NCBI RefSeq assembly: GCF_001956045.1
Contig: NZ_MRTH01000021.1
Coordinates: 1 to 64,000 of the forward strand
Direction of reading: 5' to 3'
Length of the DNA stretch: 64,000 nucleotides
Source of the DNA: Paenibacillus sp. FSL H7-0331
Lineage (GTDB): Bacteria; Bacillota; Bacilli; Paenibacillales; NBRC-103111
The first letter of the stretch is position 1; the number at the start of each line of letters is the position of its first letter. Of this stretch, positions 35,813-45,103 are shown in pieces. The position numbers and the translations under genes were made by a program. The notes under the pieces were generated by a model. That model was not told the DNA's origin. It ran no database searches and saw only the letters and a list, made by a program, of their open reading frames with translations.

Positions 35813-36859
35813 CTATAAGTCAAACCAATAAGACTTCACTTGAGGGATCTTCACGAAACAAGGACCTGCTTGAAGAAAAGCATCATCATCAACAAATATC
35901 GGTTGGCCTTCAATCTCTACCATATAACGGTAATATGAGCCCATAAACAGATGATGGCAAATTACGCCTTCCATTACATAATACTCATCCTGCCCCCATA
36001 CCTGCTGCTTGCTTTCTCCTGCCTGTTGGGCCTGTCGTGCCTTGTGTTCGTGCTGCTCCGCATCAACGATTGGTTCAATCCTCGCTTCGCCAGAGCGAAT
36101 GACGACTTTTTGCACCCTGCCTTGATGATACAGCGAAAGCGTGTGACTTTCACCTAGAAATTGAGCCGTAAAATAAGTCGAGGGCTGCCGGTAAATCTCC
36201 TCCGGTGTTCCCGCTTGCTCTACCCGACCCTCGTTCATCACAATAACGTAGTCTGCCATGGATAAGGCTTCTTCCTGATCATGAGTGACATAGACCGCTG
36301 TAATGCCAAAAGATTGCTGAATGCTCCGTATGCCGACCCGAAGCCTCTGACGAACCTTCGCATCCAGGTTGGATAACGGTTCATCCAGCAACAGCACCTC
36401 AGGCTGAACCACCAGAGCCCGGGCCAAAGCAATTCGCTGCTGCTGTCCACCGGAATATTGCTGCGGATACCTGGCAGCCACGTCCGACGTATCGATCTCT
36501 ACCCTCTCCAGCACCTCACGCACCCGGGTTTCGCGATCCTGCTTGGTTACCTTTTGCAGCTTAAGACCGTAGGCGACATTATCGAAAACGCTCATATGCG
36601 GCCAAAGGGCATAATGCTGGAAAACCATGGCCGCCTTCCTCTGCTGAGGTGTAGTATGGGTCACATCTCGGGAGCCAAATAAAATACGGCCCTCATCTGC
36701 CGATAGGAATCCGGCAAGCGTCCTTAATAGCGTCGTTTTCCCACAACCGCTTGGTCCAACAATAGCCGTTAATCCCCCAACAGGCAGCTGCAGGTTGATG
36801 TCAGTAATCCCCCTCTTTTTACCGTACCGCTTATTCAAGCCTTGAATGGTAATGCCCAT
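35813..36859 (-). CDS. ABC transporter ATP-binding protein (PotA/FbpC type)
   Basis: 348 aa from ATG at 36859 (GGGAGGGTTTAAG upstream). Walker A GPSGCGKTT, Q-loop VFQHYALWPHMSV, signature YSGGQQQRIALARAL, Walker B LLLDEPLSNLD and the switch His (VTHDQEEAL) are all intact. The C-terminal extension (about 235-348) fits the TOBE regulatory region of importers for ferric iron, spermidine or 2-aminoethylphosphonate. It powers the two permeases encoded immediately upstream (1-bp gap). Confidence 0.95.
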   Translation of the reverse strand: MGITIQGLNKRYGKKRGITDINLQLPVGGLTAIVGPSGCGKTTLLRTLAGFLSADEGRILFGSRDVTHTTPQQRKAAMVFQHYALWPHMSVFDNVAYGLKLQKVTKQDRETRVREVLERVEIDTSDVAARYPQQYSGGQQQRIALARALVVQPEVLLLDEPLSNLDAKVRQRLRVGIRSIQQSFGITAVYVTHDQEEALSMADYVIVMNEGRVEQAGTPEEIYRQPSTYFTAQFLGESHTLSLYHQGRVQKVVIRSGEARIEPIVDAEQHEHKARQAQQAGESKQQVWGQDEYYVMEGVICHHLFMGSYYRYMVEIEGQPIFVDDDAFLQAGPCFVKIPQVKSYWFDL

Positions 36860-36860
36860 C

Positions 36861-37721
36861 TTAAACCCTCCCGAATGCAGCCAAATATTCTGAACGCATA
36901 AACCGCTGTAGAACAAACAACAACACGATTCCCGGCACCATCAGCAGCACCGAAGTTACTGATGCCACCTGCATCTCGTAGCCATTCGCAGCATTATACA
37001 TGAAGACAGGCATCGTAATATGAAAAGGCGCGCCAATTAACAAGCTGCCCGTAAATTCGTCCAACGAATACAAAAAAACCAATAAGGAGCCCGCGATGAT
37101 TCCTGGAGCCGCCATCGGCAGCACCACATGAAAAAACGTGTACACTTTTCCGCCACCCAGCATATAGGAGGCCTCTTCCATCGATTCTGCAACAGATTGG
37201 AATACGGATACCAATGTCCATACGGAAAATACGATCGCACCGACCAGATGAATCAGAATCAGACCGGACAGCGTACCAACAAGATCATAACGATACATAA
37301 TAACCATCGCATTCGTGAACACCGGAAGCTGAGGAAACGCCTGCGGAAGTAAAAACAGCAATAGGATGAAATGCTTTAACGGAAGCCGATTACGAGCAAT
37401 CAGATACGATAACGGTACGGTTAGCACCAGACAGATCAAGGTGACGCTAATTGCAATAACAAAGCTTAAGCCCAGCGAGGAGAGCATTTTACCCTCGAAT
37501 ACTTGGTGCCAATATTTGAAGCCCCAAGCGCTCGGGAACGGGTGAGGCCAGAACCACTTTTCTGCGACTGACCATAGAATAAGGCTGGATAGAGGACCAA
37601 AAATGAAAAATATCGACACCGCATAAATCAACAGACGGCGTGTCATACGGGCAAAAGGCGCTTTTCGGTCTGTCAGACCCAGCGAACCGTTAGAAGCCGC
37701 TACCGAAATGGATTTGTTCAT
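36861..37721 (-). CDS. ABC transporter permease
   Basis: 286 aa with six predicted membrane segments. The EAA loop near residues 180-200 reads ESMEEASYMLGGGKVYTFFHVVLPM, the coupling helix that contacts the ATPase. It overlaps the preceding permease gene by four bases (ATGA). It is the second of two different permeases in a heterodimeric importer of the iron/polyamine/aminoethylphosphonate type. Confidence 0.93.
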   Translation of the reverse strand: MNKSISVAASNGSLGLTDRKAPFARMTRRLLIYAVSIFFIFGPLSSLILWSVAEKWFWPHPFPSAWGFKYWHQVFEGKMLSSLGLSFVIAISVTLICLVLTVPLSYLIARNRLPLKHFILLLFLLPQAFPQLPVFTNAMVIMYRYDLVGTLSGLILIHLVGAIVFSVWTLVSVFQSVAESMEEASYMLGGGKVYTFFHVVLPMAAPGIIAGSLLVFLYSLDEFTGSLLIGAPFHITMPVFMYNAANGYEMQVASVTSVLLMVPGIVLLFVLQRFMRSEYLAAFGRV

Positions 37722-38560
37722 TTCTTCGACAACCCCTTTAAATAATAAATGGCAGCTCCCATAGAAGCCACGTAGGTAAGGACACCTATTGCATTCGCCA
37801 ATCCGTAATTATGCTGATAGACGCTTTGATGGTACAAATCCATCATCAGCATTTGCTGGCCCCCCGCGTTGCCCAGCATCGCAGGTATCGAAAAGCAGCC
37901 GAGCATGGAGGTAAAGGTCAGCACCGCCATAACTCCGATACTGCTCTTATTCATCGGTACGAGAAAATGCCAGATCAGCCTAAGCTTGCCTGCTCCCATT
38001 CCTTTAGCTGCTTCCAGCATGCCTTCATTTACGGAGCGAAAGCCGCCAAGCACTAAAAGCAATGCCAAACCAAGGTTTTTCCAAACCAAAGCGGCGATGA
38101 GACCCAGCGTAGTAAAAGCAAAGGATGGCAGCATATCCGGATTAAACAAGCCTGTTACTGCAATCGCTGAATTGAGCGTACCATGCGGCGCCAGAAATAC
38201 ACGCATCGCATGCCCGACAACAACGAACGGGACAAATAATGGAATTTTGAATATAAATTCCAGTACAGGATAGGCACCCAATCGCAAAAAGCCGCCGATC
38301 ATCGCAGAAATTCCGATTAATAAAGCAAGACTCGCCAGACAAACCCATAAGGTAAATACCAAATCGCCGCCATATAAGGTGAAAGCCTCGACATAATTGG
38401 CAAATGTCCAGACATCTTCCTGTGAGCGCAAGCTGGAAATGAAGGAAAGCACAAACGGATATACAAAAAGCAGCGCGACAACGGCAATAGCAGGAGTGGC
38501 GAGTCCCACTCCTGCTGTTTTATGCCAGAAGACAAGGGAAGGAGAATTAGTTTTTCTCAT
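37718..38560 (-). CDS. ABC transporter permease
   Basis: 280 aa with six membrane segments. The EAA-type loop reads GMLEAAKGMGAGKLRLIWHFLVPM. The start overlaps the binding-protein gene by 14 bp and the end overlaps the next permease by 4 bp, so the whole importer is translationally coupled. Confidence 0.93.
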   Translation of the reverse strand: MRKTNSPSLVFWHKTAGVGLATPAIAVVALLFVYPFVLSFISSLRSQEDVWTFANYVEAFTLYGGDLVFTLWVCLASLALLIGISAMIGGFLRLGAYPVLEFIFKIPLFVPFVVVGHAMRVFLAPHGTLNSAIAVTGLFNPDMLPSFAFTTLGLIAALVWKNLGLALLLVLGGFRSVNEGMLEAAKGMGAGKLRLIWHFLVPMNKSSIGVMAVLTFTSMLGCFSIPAMLGNAGGQQMLMMDLYHQSVYQHNYGLANAIGVLTYVASMGAAIYYLKGLSKK

Positions 38561-39788
38561 ATGCGGTTTTCAGATGATCAAAGTAAGTGTTTATCGGGAA
38601 CGACTGGCCTCGCTTGTTCAGGTCATCTGCTGTAATATCCTTGAACAGTTTTTTCTTGCCCGCTTCACTCACCTTTGGAAGTATGGCGGATGCGTCAATA
38701 CCCGGGTACCAGCTATTTTTCTCCACGATGACTTTGGTTTGAATCTCAGGGGAAGTCAGCAGATCGGCATACAGGATAGCCGCCTCTTTATTTTTAGCAT
38801 TTTTGGGAATAACCACGTACATCGGTTGGCCAGGCATGCCGGGATCGACGATTTTCAGACCATAATTGGGATTCATACGGCCTTCATCCACCCAGAGGTT
38901 GAACATATCCACCCACACGGGTCCCATATCGATTTCGCCGCGGTTCAGCATATCCAGTGTCCCATTATTACCATTCGTATAGGTAACAGGAAGTGCTTTA
39001 AGCTCTTTCATAATAGCTGGCCACTTTTGCTCCAATGCTGCATCGAATGGGCCTTGACTCAATGCTTTGTAATCGCCTGATTTCCAGTATGTATAAGCGG
39101 TGGCAAAAGCAACTCCGCTAGCCCCGTTTTGGATGCCGTTATATCCGAAACGTTTGGGATTCGCTTTGATCCACGCGGTAAGCTCTTCAAAATTAGCAGG
39201 GAATTGTTTGACTTTATCGGGGTTGTAGGCAAAGGCAACCTGACTGTGGAACAGCGGAATGACATAACCCTCCACATTGGTGCCCAGGCTGTTCTTGCTA
39301 TCGGGGGAAACTACGAATTCCTTGTTGGCTGATTGCGGCACCCATTTCTCCAAAAGATTATTATCGATTAATTGCTGCATGCCGCTTTGATGTACAATCG
39401 CGAGATCGATATCCCACTCCGTCTTCCCGGCATCTTTTTGCGCCTTTAATTTCTCGAATATTTTTTGGGTTCCGCCATCTCCTGCTCCTGAATTGACAAC
39501 GCGAACCTGAGAACCGGAATATTTCTTTTGAAACTCGCCGACTACATTTTTTTCCTGCAGATCGGTCATGTTCGTATCGCCGGCTGTTGCCAGATTGATT
39601 TCATATTTCTTCGGTGCAGCCGCAGCAGGAGCTGCTGTATTCGTTCCATTCGTGACAGCAGGAGTACCACTCGGAGCCGTATTCGTTCCATTAGCAGGAG
39701 TGCCAGTTGCAGTAGTATTCGATCCGCAGCCTGCCGTCACGATCGCCGTGAACGTCAGTGCGCACAGCACGTTCATTATTTTCTTCAT
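38547..39788 (-). CDS. ABC transporter substrate-binding lipoprotein
   Basis: 413 aa from ATG at 39788; a GTG three codons upstream is less likely. The lipobox TAGC places the lipid anchor on Cys21. A Thr/Asn/Gly/Pro-rich linker (about 22-55) leads into a family-1-type solute-binding fold. It is the first gene of the importer. The permease and ATPase types point to phosphonate, phosphodiester, polyamine or iron as substrate; the metallophosphoesterase at the end of the operon favours an organophosphate. Confidence 0.92.
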   Translation of the reverse strand: MKKIMNVLCALTFTAIVTAGCGSNTTATGTPANGTNTAPSGTPAVTNGTNTAAPAAAAPKKYEINLATAGDTNMTDLQEKNVVGEFQKKYSGSQVRVVNSGAGDGGTQKIFEKLKAQKDAGKTEWDIDLAIVHQSGMQQLIDNNLLEKWVPQSANKEFVVSPDSKNSLGTNVEGYVIPLFHSQVAFAYNPDKVKQFPANFEELTAWIKANPKRFGYNGIQNGASGVAFATAYTYWKSGDYKALSQGPFDAALEQKWPAIMKELKALPVTYTNGNNGTLDMLNRGEIDMGPVWVDMFNLWVDEGRMNPNYGLKIVDPGMPGQPMYVVIPKNAKNKEAAILYADLLTSPEIQTKVIVEKNSWYPGIDASAILPKVSEAGKKKLFKDITADDLNKRGQSFPINTYFDHLKTAYEKN

Positions 39789-39916
39789 ATTCCCCACCCT
39801 TTTCGGATTATTGAAGCTGCTGTCTAGACATCTTCAATTCTTATTATAGGGAGGACTTGTTAACGGTATGTCATCTTTATACGAAGAAATTATTAAGATC
39901 ACGGCTATGGCTATCG

Positions 39917-40645
39917 TTATCTTCGTCGGTTCACCCAGAACTGAAACACATCATTGCGAAAATAATCATACGAAAATAGTACAGGCATATGCTGCTGGTC
40001 GTAATGGAGCTGCTTCATCATCAGCACCGTTGTGTCCGGTTTCACTTGCAGCTTGCGGCATACCGGATCGGTATGATGAGGAACGACCAGCTCCGTATGG
40101 GTTCCTGTTAATCGAATTCCGCATTCTGCTTCCAGAAATCGCAGCAAGGAGCCTGTAAGAGGAGTCTTTTGAAAAGCCTGCTCCACTAAGGCAAGCGGCA
40201 TAATATTAATATTATGGGCAACCGGCTCATCATTGGCCGTACGGGTCCGCTCATTAATGATCACAGGACTACCTGCTGGAATTTTCAACAAAGAAGCCCA
40301 TTCCTCCTTGCAAGGCTCCGTCCGAATAAACTGCTCCAGCTGACCTTCCACCAATCCCGCTGAGCGGATAATTTCCTCGGTCGAGCTGAATCGGTCGATA
40401 CTGCTTGCAATGGAGCTTAAAGGCTGCCTCACAAAGCGCCCAACGCCTTTTCGCACATCGAGCTTGCCTTCCTGCTCCAGCTGCTTCATCGCAGAGCGAA
40501 CCGTTTCCCGGCTCACCTGGAACTGCTGGGCTAGCTCTATCTCTGCAGGCAGACGATCTCCTACCTTAAGCTCCCCACTCTTCATCAGCTTATCGAGACT
40601 TTCCTTGATTATGATATAGTGACTGACCTTTGCCTGTTTGGCCAT
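39917..40645 (-). CDS. GntR/HutC-family transcriptional regulator with UTRA domain
   Basis: 242 aa. The N-terminal winged helix shows RLPAEIELAQQFQVSRETVRSAMKQLEQEGKL (about 32-63), the classic GntR pattern, followed by a UTRA ligand-binding domain (about 95-238; PHHTDPVCRKLQVKPDTTVLMMKQ). Such regulators (for example PhnF) sense the compound taken up by the neighbouring transporter. It lies upstream of the importer operon on the same strand (128-bp gap) and probably represses it. A 16-bp tandem repeat array occupies its own upstream region. Confidence 0.93.
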   Translation of the reverse strand: MAKQAKVSHYIIIKESLDKLMKSGELKVGDRLPAEIELAQQFQVSRETVRSAMKQLEQEGKLDVRKGVGRFVRQPLSSIASSIDRFSSTEEIIRSAGLVEGQLEQFIRTEPCKEEWASLLKIPAGSPVIINERTRTANDEPVAHNINIMPLALVEQAFQKTPLTGSLLRFLEAECGIRLTGTHTELVVPHHTDPVCRKLQVKPDTTVLMMKQLHYDQQHMPVLFSYDYFRNDVFQFWVNRRR

Positions 40646-40686
40646 AACTGTTTCATCCTATCTCTGCTGTGGATTGACCTTATTCT

Positions 40687-40750
40687 TGCTTCTATTCTAC
40701 AATGCTTCTATTCTACAATGCTTCTATTCTACAATGCTTCTATTCTACAA
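40687..40750. repeat. Tandem repeat, four perfect copies of a 16-bp unit
   Basis: The unit TGCTTCTATTCTACAA is repeated exactly four times, about 40 bp upstream of the GntR gene. On the regulator's strand the unit reads TTGTAGAATAGAAGCA and contains TAGAAT, a -10-like hexamer, so the array may act as operator or promoter DNA. Perfect identity suggests recent slippage and possible length variation between strains. Confidence 0.85.
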
Positions 40751-40851
40751 GATTACCGAAAAAAGACAACGACCGCCTCCCCCTTATGGAGAAGCAGTCG
40801 CTGTAGCAAAGCCTTTTATGGTAGTCTTCTGGGCAATAAATCTCGGATTAT

Positions 40852-41895
40852 TTACTTAATCTTCATATAATCGGACCATGCCTCTTTTAGCTTTTTACTG
40901 TAATTTTCCGGTGTTCCGTCTTTATTTTGCTTCGTAAATTTGCTTTTGGATGAGCTCAAGTCATTCCTGGCTTCCTCGGCTCTAGCCAATAAGTCGGTAG
41001 CTGACGCCTTAAGCTGTATGATCCTGGATTTATATACCTCGACAGGGGTGAAGTTGGTATTCAACCCCTCCTTCTTGATCCGTTCCGTATCCTTTACATA
41101 TTCCAGAAACTGATTCATATCTGCGACCAGCAAGCTGTACTTATCTTTAATGGGACCTTCATTTAATGCCTTCATATTGTTTGAAGTGATGCCTTGACGG
41201 TTGAGCTCGTCTTGAATCTCCCCGGCTTTTAACATAAAGCTTAAAGCATACAATCGGATCATATAATCCTTTTGCTTGAAGCTATCCAGATCACCTTGCA
41301 ATTTCTGAGCTCGCTTGGCTTCAAATGCAGTAATAAACTGATCGAGCTGCGGCTTCATTTGAGCGGTTTGTTCATGGATCGTTTGATGCAAGATCCTGCC
41401 CTTGACAAAATCATCATCGACGTATGATTTTAACTTGTAATAGGTGTTGGCTTCTTCCAAGGTCGCGATAAGCGCCTTGAACTTCGGATTCAATTCCTTG
41501 ACAGTCTGGTCCACTTCATCCATAGCAGGCTGCCTGGAGGCGTAGTCGAAGCTTTCGTCCAGCTCCTTTTTATTCATCGTATCCACAAGGATACCCATAT
41601 AGAGGTTATCGTTTTTCTTAACCTTGAATACGTCGGCCTCGCCAAACTTTGCCGTGTAGGCATCCAATGATTCCTGCAGCTTACCTGTCAAAAACATATC
41701 CAAATTCGTATACGCCGCATATTTCTGTTCAGGTGTCACTGCCGGCTGCTTGGTCGATTTCTCAGCAATCTCCGGCCTCTCCTCTGATTGCAGGCTCGAT
41801 GCAGCATTGAATACTGTTTTGAGTTTGCCGCAGGAAGTCAAAAGAGCACATAACAGGATACCCATCATCATTATAAAGACACTTTTTCTAAGCAT
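40852..41895 (-). CDS. YiiG-family (DUF3829-like) lipoprotein
   Basis: 347 aa. A lipoprotein signal peptide ends at the lipobox LTSC (Cys22). The mature part is helical and charged, with DESFDYASRQPAMDEVDQ and LEEANTYYKLKSYVDDDFVKG, the pattern of YiiG/DUF3829 proteins, whose function is unknown. A close paralogue lies 7 bp upstream on the same strand with matching segments (ASQKPAY, YYKAKSYSDDQFAKG). Both probably sit on the outer face of the membrane. Confidence 0.75.
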   Translation of the reverse strand: MLRKSVFIMMMGILLCALLTSCGKLKTVFNAASSLQSEERPEIAEKSTKQPAVTPEQKYAAYTNLDMFLTGKLQESLDAYTAKFGEADVFKVKKNDNLYMGILVDTMNKKELDESFDYASRQPAMDEVDQTVKELNPKFKALIATLEEANTYYKLKSYVDDDFVKGRILHQTIHEQTAQMKPQLDQFITAFEAKRAQKLQGDLDSFKQKDYMIRLYALSFMLKAGEIQDELNRQGITSNNMKALNEGPIKDKYSLLVADMNQFLEYVKDTERIKKEGLNTNFTPVEVYKSRIIQLKASATDLLARAEEARNDLSSSKSKFTKQNKDGTPENYSKKLKEAWSDYMKIK

Positions 41896-41902
41896 AGCTT
41901 CC

Positions 41903-42922
41903 TCACTTTGTCGTTTGAAGACCGATCATCGTATTGTAAGAACTGGTTAAATTGGAAACCTTTTTGCTGTATTCCTTCAATGGAACCTTCTTGCCCCCGG
42001 TGGTCACTTTACCTTTGGTCGTGCTGTTGATCGTCGTATCCTTCTTTTCGAGGATTTCCTTCAAATCCGTAGCCGCGACCTTGACTTGCTCCACGTTAAG
42101 CGTAAACACAGGCGTAATGGATATTTTCTCCTTTTTAATCCTGTCCTGATCTTTGGAATATTCCATGAATTTGTTAATATGTTCGGTCAACTGATTGTAT
42201 TTCTCTATGTAAACATTCACATCCAGATCCAAAATATTGTCGTCGTCAATATCGGCTGCATAAAATACCTTTTGAATTTCTTGAGATTTTAACACAATAC
42301 TCATCGCATGGTATCGAATTAATTGATCCTCTTTCTTTAACGCCTCTAAATCCTCCTGCTTCTTTTGAGCAGTAATGACAACAAATTCAGCAAAAAACGT
42401 ATCGGCCAGGTCAGTGAATTCCCCATACTGCGCCACGATTTGGCGATGCAATTCTTTGCCCTTGGCAAATTGATCGTCGGAGTAAGATTTGGCCTTATAG
42501 TAGCTTTGCGCTTCATCCATCGTAACCAGCAATTGCTTCATTTTGGGAGCCAGTGCTTTAACGGAATCATCGGTAGCTTGATAAGCAGGCTTTTGGGAGG
42601 CATAATTTAATGCTTTATCCAAGTCATCCTGATGCCCTTTGAGAACGGGAAAGGTGTTAAATCCATTAAAATTTTTCTTGATGACGATTTCCTCGTCCAC
42701 GCCAAACTCTTTGAAATAACTGGTGAACATATTATCCAGCCATTGGGTTATATAGTTGCTTAAAGCTATGTACGAATTGTATTTTTCCGTATCCTTGACC
42801 TCATTTGCTGTGCTCATGGAACCCGCTGCCTCTTTGACACCTTTCATGAGCTTGCCACCGCAAGAGCTTAATACAATGGCTAGTAGTACACACATCGATA
42901 ATACCATTAACTTTTTTCTCAA
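41903..42922 (-). CDS. YiiG-family (DUF3829-like) lipoprotein, paralogue
   Basis: 339 aa. I place the start at TTG 42922, which follows GGAGG by 8 nt and gives a proper lipoprotein signal (MRKKLMVLSM, lipobox LSSC, Cys21). A much longer frame from 43039 would put 39 residues before the signal peptide. The mature sequence parallels the downstream gene throughout, so the pair arose by tandem duplication. Function unknown. Confidence 0.75.
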   Translation of the reverse strand: MRKKLMVLSMCVLLAIVLSSCGGKLMKGVKEAAGSMSTANEVKDTEKYNSYIALSNYITQWLDNMFTSYFKEFGVDEEIVIKKNFNGFNTFPVLKGHQDDLDKALNYASQKPAYQATDDSVKALAPKMKQLLVTMDEAQSYYKAKSYSDDQFAKGKELHRQIVAQYGEFTDLADTFFAEFVVITAQKKQEDLEALKKEDQLIRYHAMSIVLKSQEIQKVFYAADIDDDNILDLDVNVYIEKYNQLTEHINKFMEYSKDQDRIKKEKISITPVFTLNVEQVKVAATDLKEILEKKDTTINSTTKGKVTTGGKKVPLKEYSKKVSNLTSSYNTMIGLQTTK

Positions 42923-43120
42923 AACCAACTGCCTCCAACCCTCATATTTCGACCCGAATATTTTTTCATGATAGCAGCCATTGCTGACCCGCCTAAACAC
43001 GTAGGCCTTATCATAATTTTTTTTGTTTAATTTTGTCAACTATTCAACTTTTGCCATCATTTAACCAAACCAAGGACCTTTTTCCCATTTTATTTCAACC
43101 ATTTTATCTAATAAGCGTTC

Positions 43121-43294
43121 CTATTCGGGAAGATCGAAGTCCAAACTTACTTTTCCGGGAGTTAAATAATTTCGGCAGTCGAACCTGATTGAATTCCTTA
43201 TAATCCTTGCTCTGGGATCGTCTCCAGCCCTTATGATTGACACCCTTATGTAAGCATCTGCCTGTAACCGATCGTGCTTTTTGTTTCCACCCTG
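43121..43294 (-). pseudogene. Possible gene remnant in a 590-bp intergenic region
   Basis: The stretch 42923-43514 has no intact gene. Within it the minus strand carries a 57-codon frame (ADAYIRVSIIRAGDDPRARI around the middle, ending LDFDLPE) without a ribosome site. The same frame continues upstream across one TAA (LLERITAHVYRSHE). The composition looks protein-like but I do not recognise a family. It may be a decayed gene or chance. Confidence 0.25.
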
Positions 43295-43514
43295 TTATTC
43301 ATGGCTTCGATATACGTGGGCAGTGATCCGTTCCAGCAAGTCCCTAAAAAATAGTTCTTATTTCACAAAGATTCTGGACCTTAATGGAGTCCAAACACGT
43401 CTATAAATAGTCATATCGGCACAAAAAATAACCTCCAGCTTCAATTACATTACCGGAAGTTATCTCTGTTATTTCTTCATCAGCGTAGGGAACTAGATTG
43501 TTCGGTCCCAAGCT

Positions 43515-44426
43515 TTATTCTCGATTCGTTTCCTTGCCATAACGTACGAATATCCACACTCCCAGCAAAATGAACAGACCTGCGCCCAACTGAAAAAGTG
43601 TCAGCTTCTCATTAAGCAGCAGCCAAGCCAATACCGAAGCGACAACCGGCTCACCCAGAATCGCCATGGATACGGCTGAAGCATTCATATATTTTAACAA
43701 CCAGTTGAATAAATAATGGCCAAATAGCGTTGGAATCAAAGCCAGCAATATAAATAAGCCCCATTCACTCTGAGCATATCCCCCGAATGAAAAATCATTG
43801 AAGACGTTATACAACGCAATCAAGCTCGCGGCAAAAGCAAACACCCAAAAGTTGTACACATAAGCACTGATATGCTCTCGTAACTGCTTGCCCAACAGCA
43901 TATGCATGGATATCGCGATCACACTTAAAAAGGACAGCATATCTCCATACAAAGCAGCTCCAGATAAACGCAAATCCCCGATCCCAATGGCAAATGATCC
44001 GGCAAGAGCAATCCCCATTCCGATGATCATCGCCCGATTGGCATGCAAACGAAAGAAATAAAAGGAGCCGAGCATGACCACAATCGGCTGAAGAGTCAAA
44101 ATAACGGTAGAGCTGGCTACAGTTGTAAAACGGAGCGAGCCCATCCACAATAAAAAGTGCAAACCTAATGCAGCGCCCGCTACCACTAGCAAACCCCATT
44201 GTCGGAGAGTAAGGCGGGCAATTTCCTGTTTGTATTTCCATATAAACGGGAGCAGCATCAAATTGGCCAAATACAGCCGATACATGGCGATGACGGACAC
44301 CTCAGCTTGGGACCACTTGATAAAAATGGCGGAAAACGAGATAGCCACTATACCCGCAATAAAAAGTACTTCCAGCGTATATCCGTTTCTTATCGAAGGT
44401 TTCAACTTCACTTTCCTTTCTACCAC
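43515..44426 (-). CDS. EamA/DMT-family transporter
   Basis: 303 aa with ten hydrophobic segments in two EamA halves. The second half is marked by ALIPTLFGHYLFNWLLKYMNASAVSMAILGEPV, the typical glycine/glutamate signature. The start is uncertain: GTG at 44426 overlaps the HPP gene by 7 bp but has a weak ribosome site, while TTG at 44405 is better placed after AAAGGAAA. DMT exporters move amino acids or metabolites. It forms an operon with the HPP-family gene and faces a divergent GntR regulator. Confidence 0.9.
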   Translation of the reverse strand: MVERKVKLKPSIRNGYTLEVLFIAGIVAISFSAIFIKWSQAEVSVIAMYRLYLANLMLLPFIWKYKQEIARLTLRQWGLLVVAGAALGLHFLLWMGSLRFTTVASSTVILTLQPIVVMLGSFYFFRLHANRAMIIGMGIALAGSFAIGIGDLRLSGAALYGDMLSFLSVIAISMHMLLGKQLREHISAYVYNFWVFAFAASLIALYNVFNDFSFGGYAQSEWGLFILLALIPTLFGHYLFNWLLKYMNASAVSMAILGEPVVASVLAWLLLNEKLTLFQLGAGLFILLGVWIFVRYGKETNRE

Positions 44427-44938
44427 CAGAATCTAGGATAGGCCCGTTGTCGGCTCAGGTTATTCACGATGAGCGCGATCAAGACGATCACAATCGAACC
44501 GACAAGCACGGGTGAGACAATAAATGACCAAGTGCTTCCGCTCATCATGACCACAAGTGGATCAGCACCCGCTGGAGGATGTGTAGTTCGTGTAAGCATC
44601 ATCAAGCTGATAGCCAAGCCAACGCCTAGTGCCATAGCCGTAATGCCGTGTCCCAAAAATTGGTTGACCGTTAATCCTGTCACCGTGGAGATAAGATGTC
44701 CTCCGATAATATTTCTCGGCTGCGACAATGGTGAATCCCACAGACCGAATGCGAGAACACAGCTCGCACCAAAGGGTGCCATGATCCAAAGACCGACATT
44801 CATATCTGTTAACCATGCCAGAGCTGCTATCGTCAAGCTCCCCCCGACAAATCCCATTATGACGTTACGTATGTGAATAACAAGTGGCGAATGGCCCTCC
44901 CCCTTCATTTTTCGCAAAAAAATCAGTAAGCTTCCCAT
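44420..44938 (-). CDS. HPP-family membrane protein
   Basis: 172 aa from ATG at 44938, eight bases after GAGG. The ATGs at 44944 and 44959 are too close to or upstream of that site, and 44959 would sit at the predicted transcript start. The family signature HPPAGADPLVVM is present, with four to five membrane helices and the SPLSQPRNIIGGHLISTV segment. Some HPP proteins have been linked to nitrite transport in plastids and cyanobacteria; the bacterial role in Firmicutes is unknown. The 3' end overlaps the EamA gene. Confidence 0.88.
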   Translation of the reverse strand: MGSLLIFLRKMKGEGHSPLVIHIRNVIMGFVGGSLTIAALAWLTDMNVGLWIMAPFGASCVLAFGLWDSPLSQPRNIIGGHLISTVTGLTVNQFLGHGITAMALGVGLAISLMMLTRTTHPPAGADPLVVMMSGSTWSFIVSPVLVGSIVIVLIALIVNNLSRQRAYPRFWW

Positions 44939-44962
44939 CTCCATAACCTCAGCTTTCATCGA

Positions 44963-45009
44963 ATTATATAATAACCACTTAACTGTGTAACTTTAGTATC
45001 TAAAATACT
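44963..45009 (-). promoter_or_regulatory. Promoter of the HPP-EamA operon with adjacent palindrome
   Basis: On the minus strand TTACAC (44990-44985), 16 bp, TATAAT (44968-44963). Directly upstream lies AGTAT-CTAAA-ATACT (44995-45009), a 5-bp-arm inverted repeat of the kind bound by GntR regulators. It could be the operator of the divergent GntR gene. Confidence 0.5.
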
Positions 45010-45103
45010 TGATTTATGATAAGATTGTCAATAAGAGGTTGAAAAAAAGTGATGGGTTGTGTAGTGTCAAATTAATGGATTTTGGTGAAACGGGGTTGTA
45101 TAC

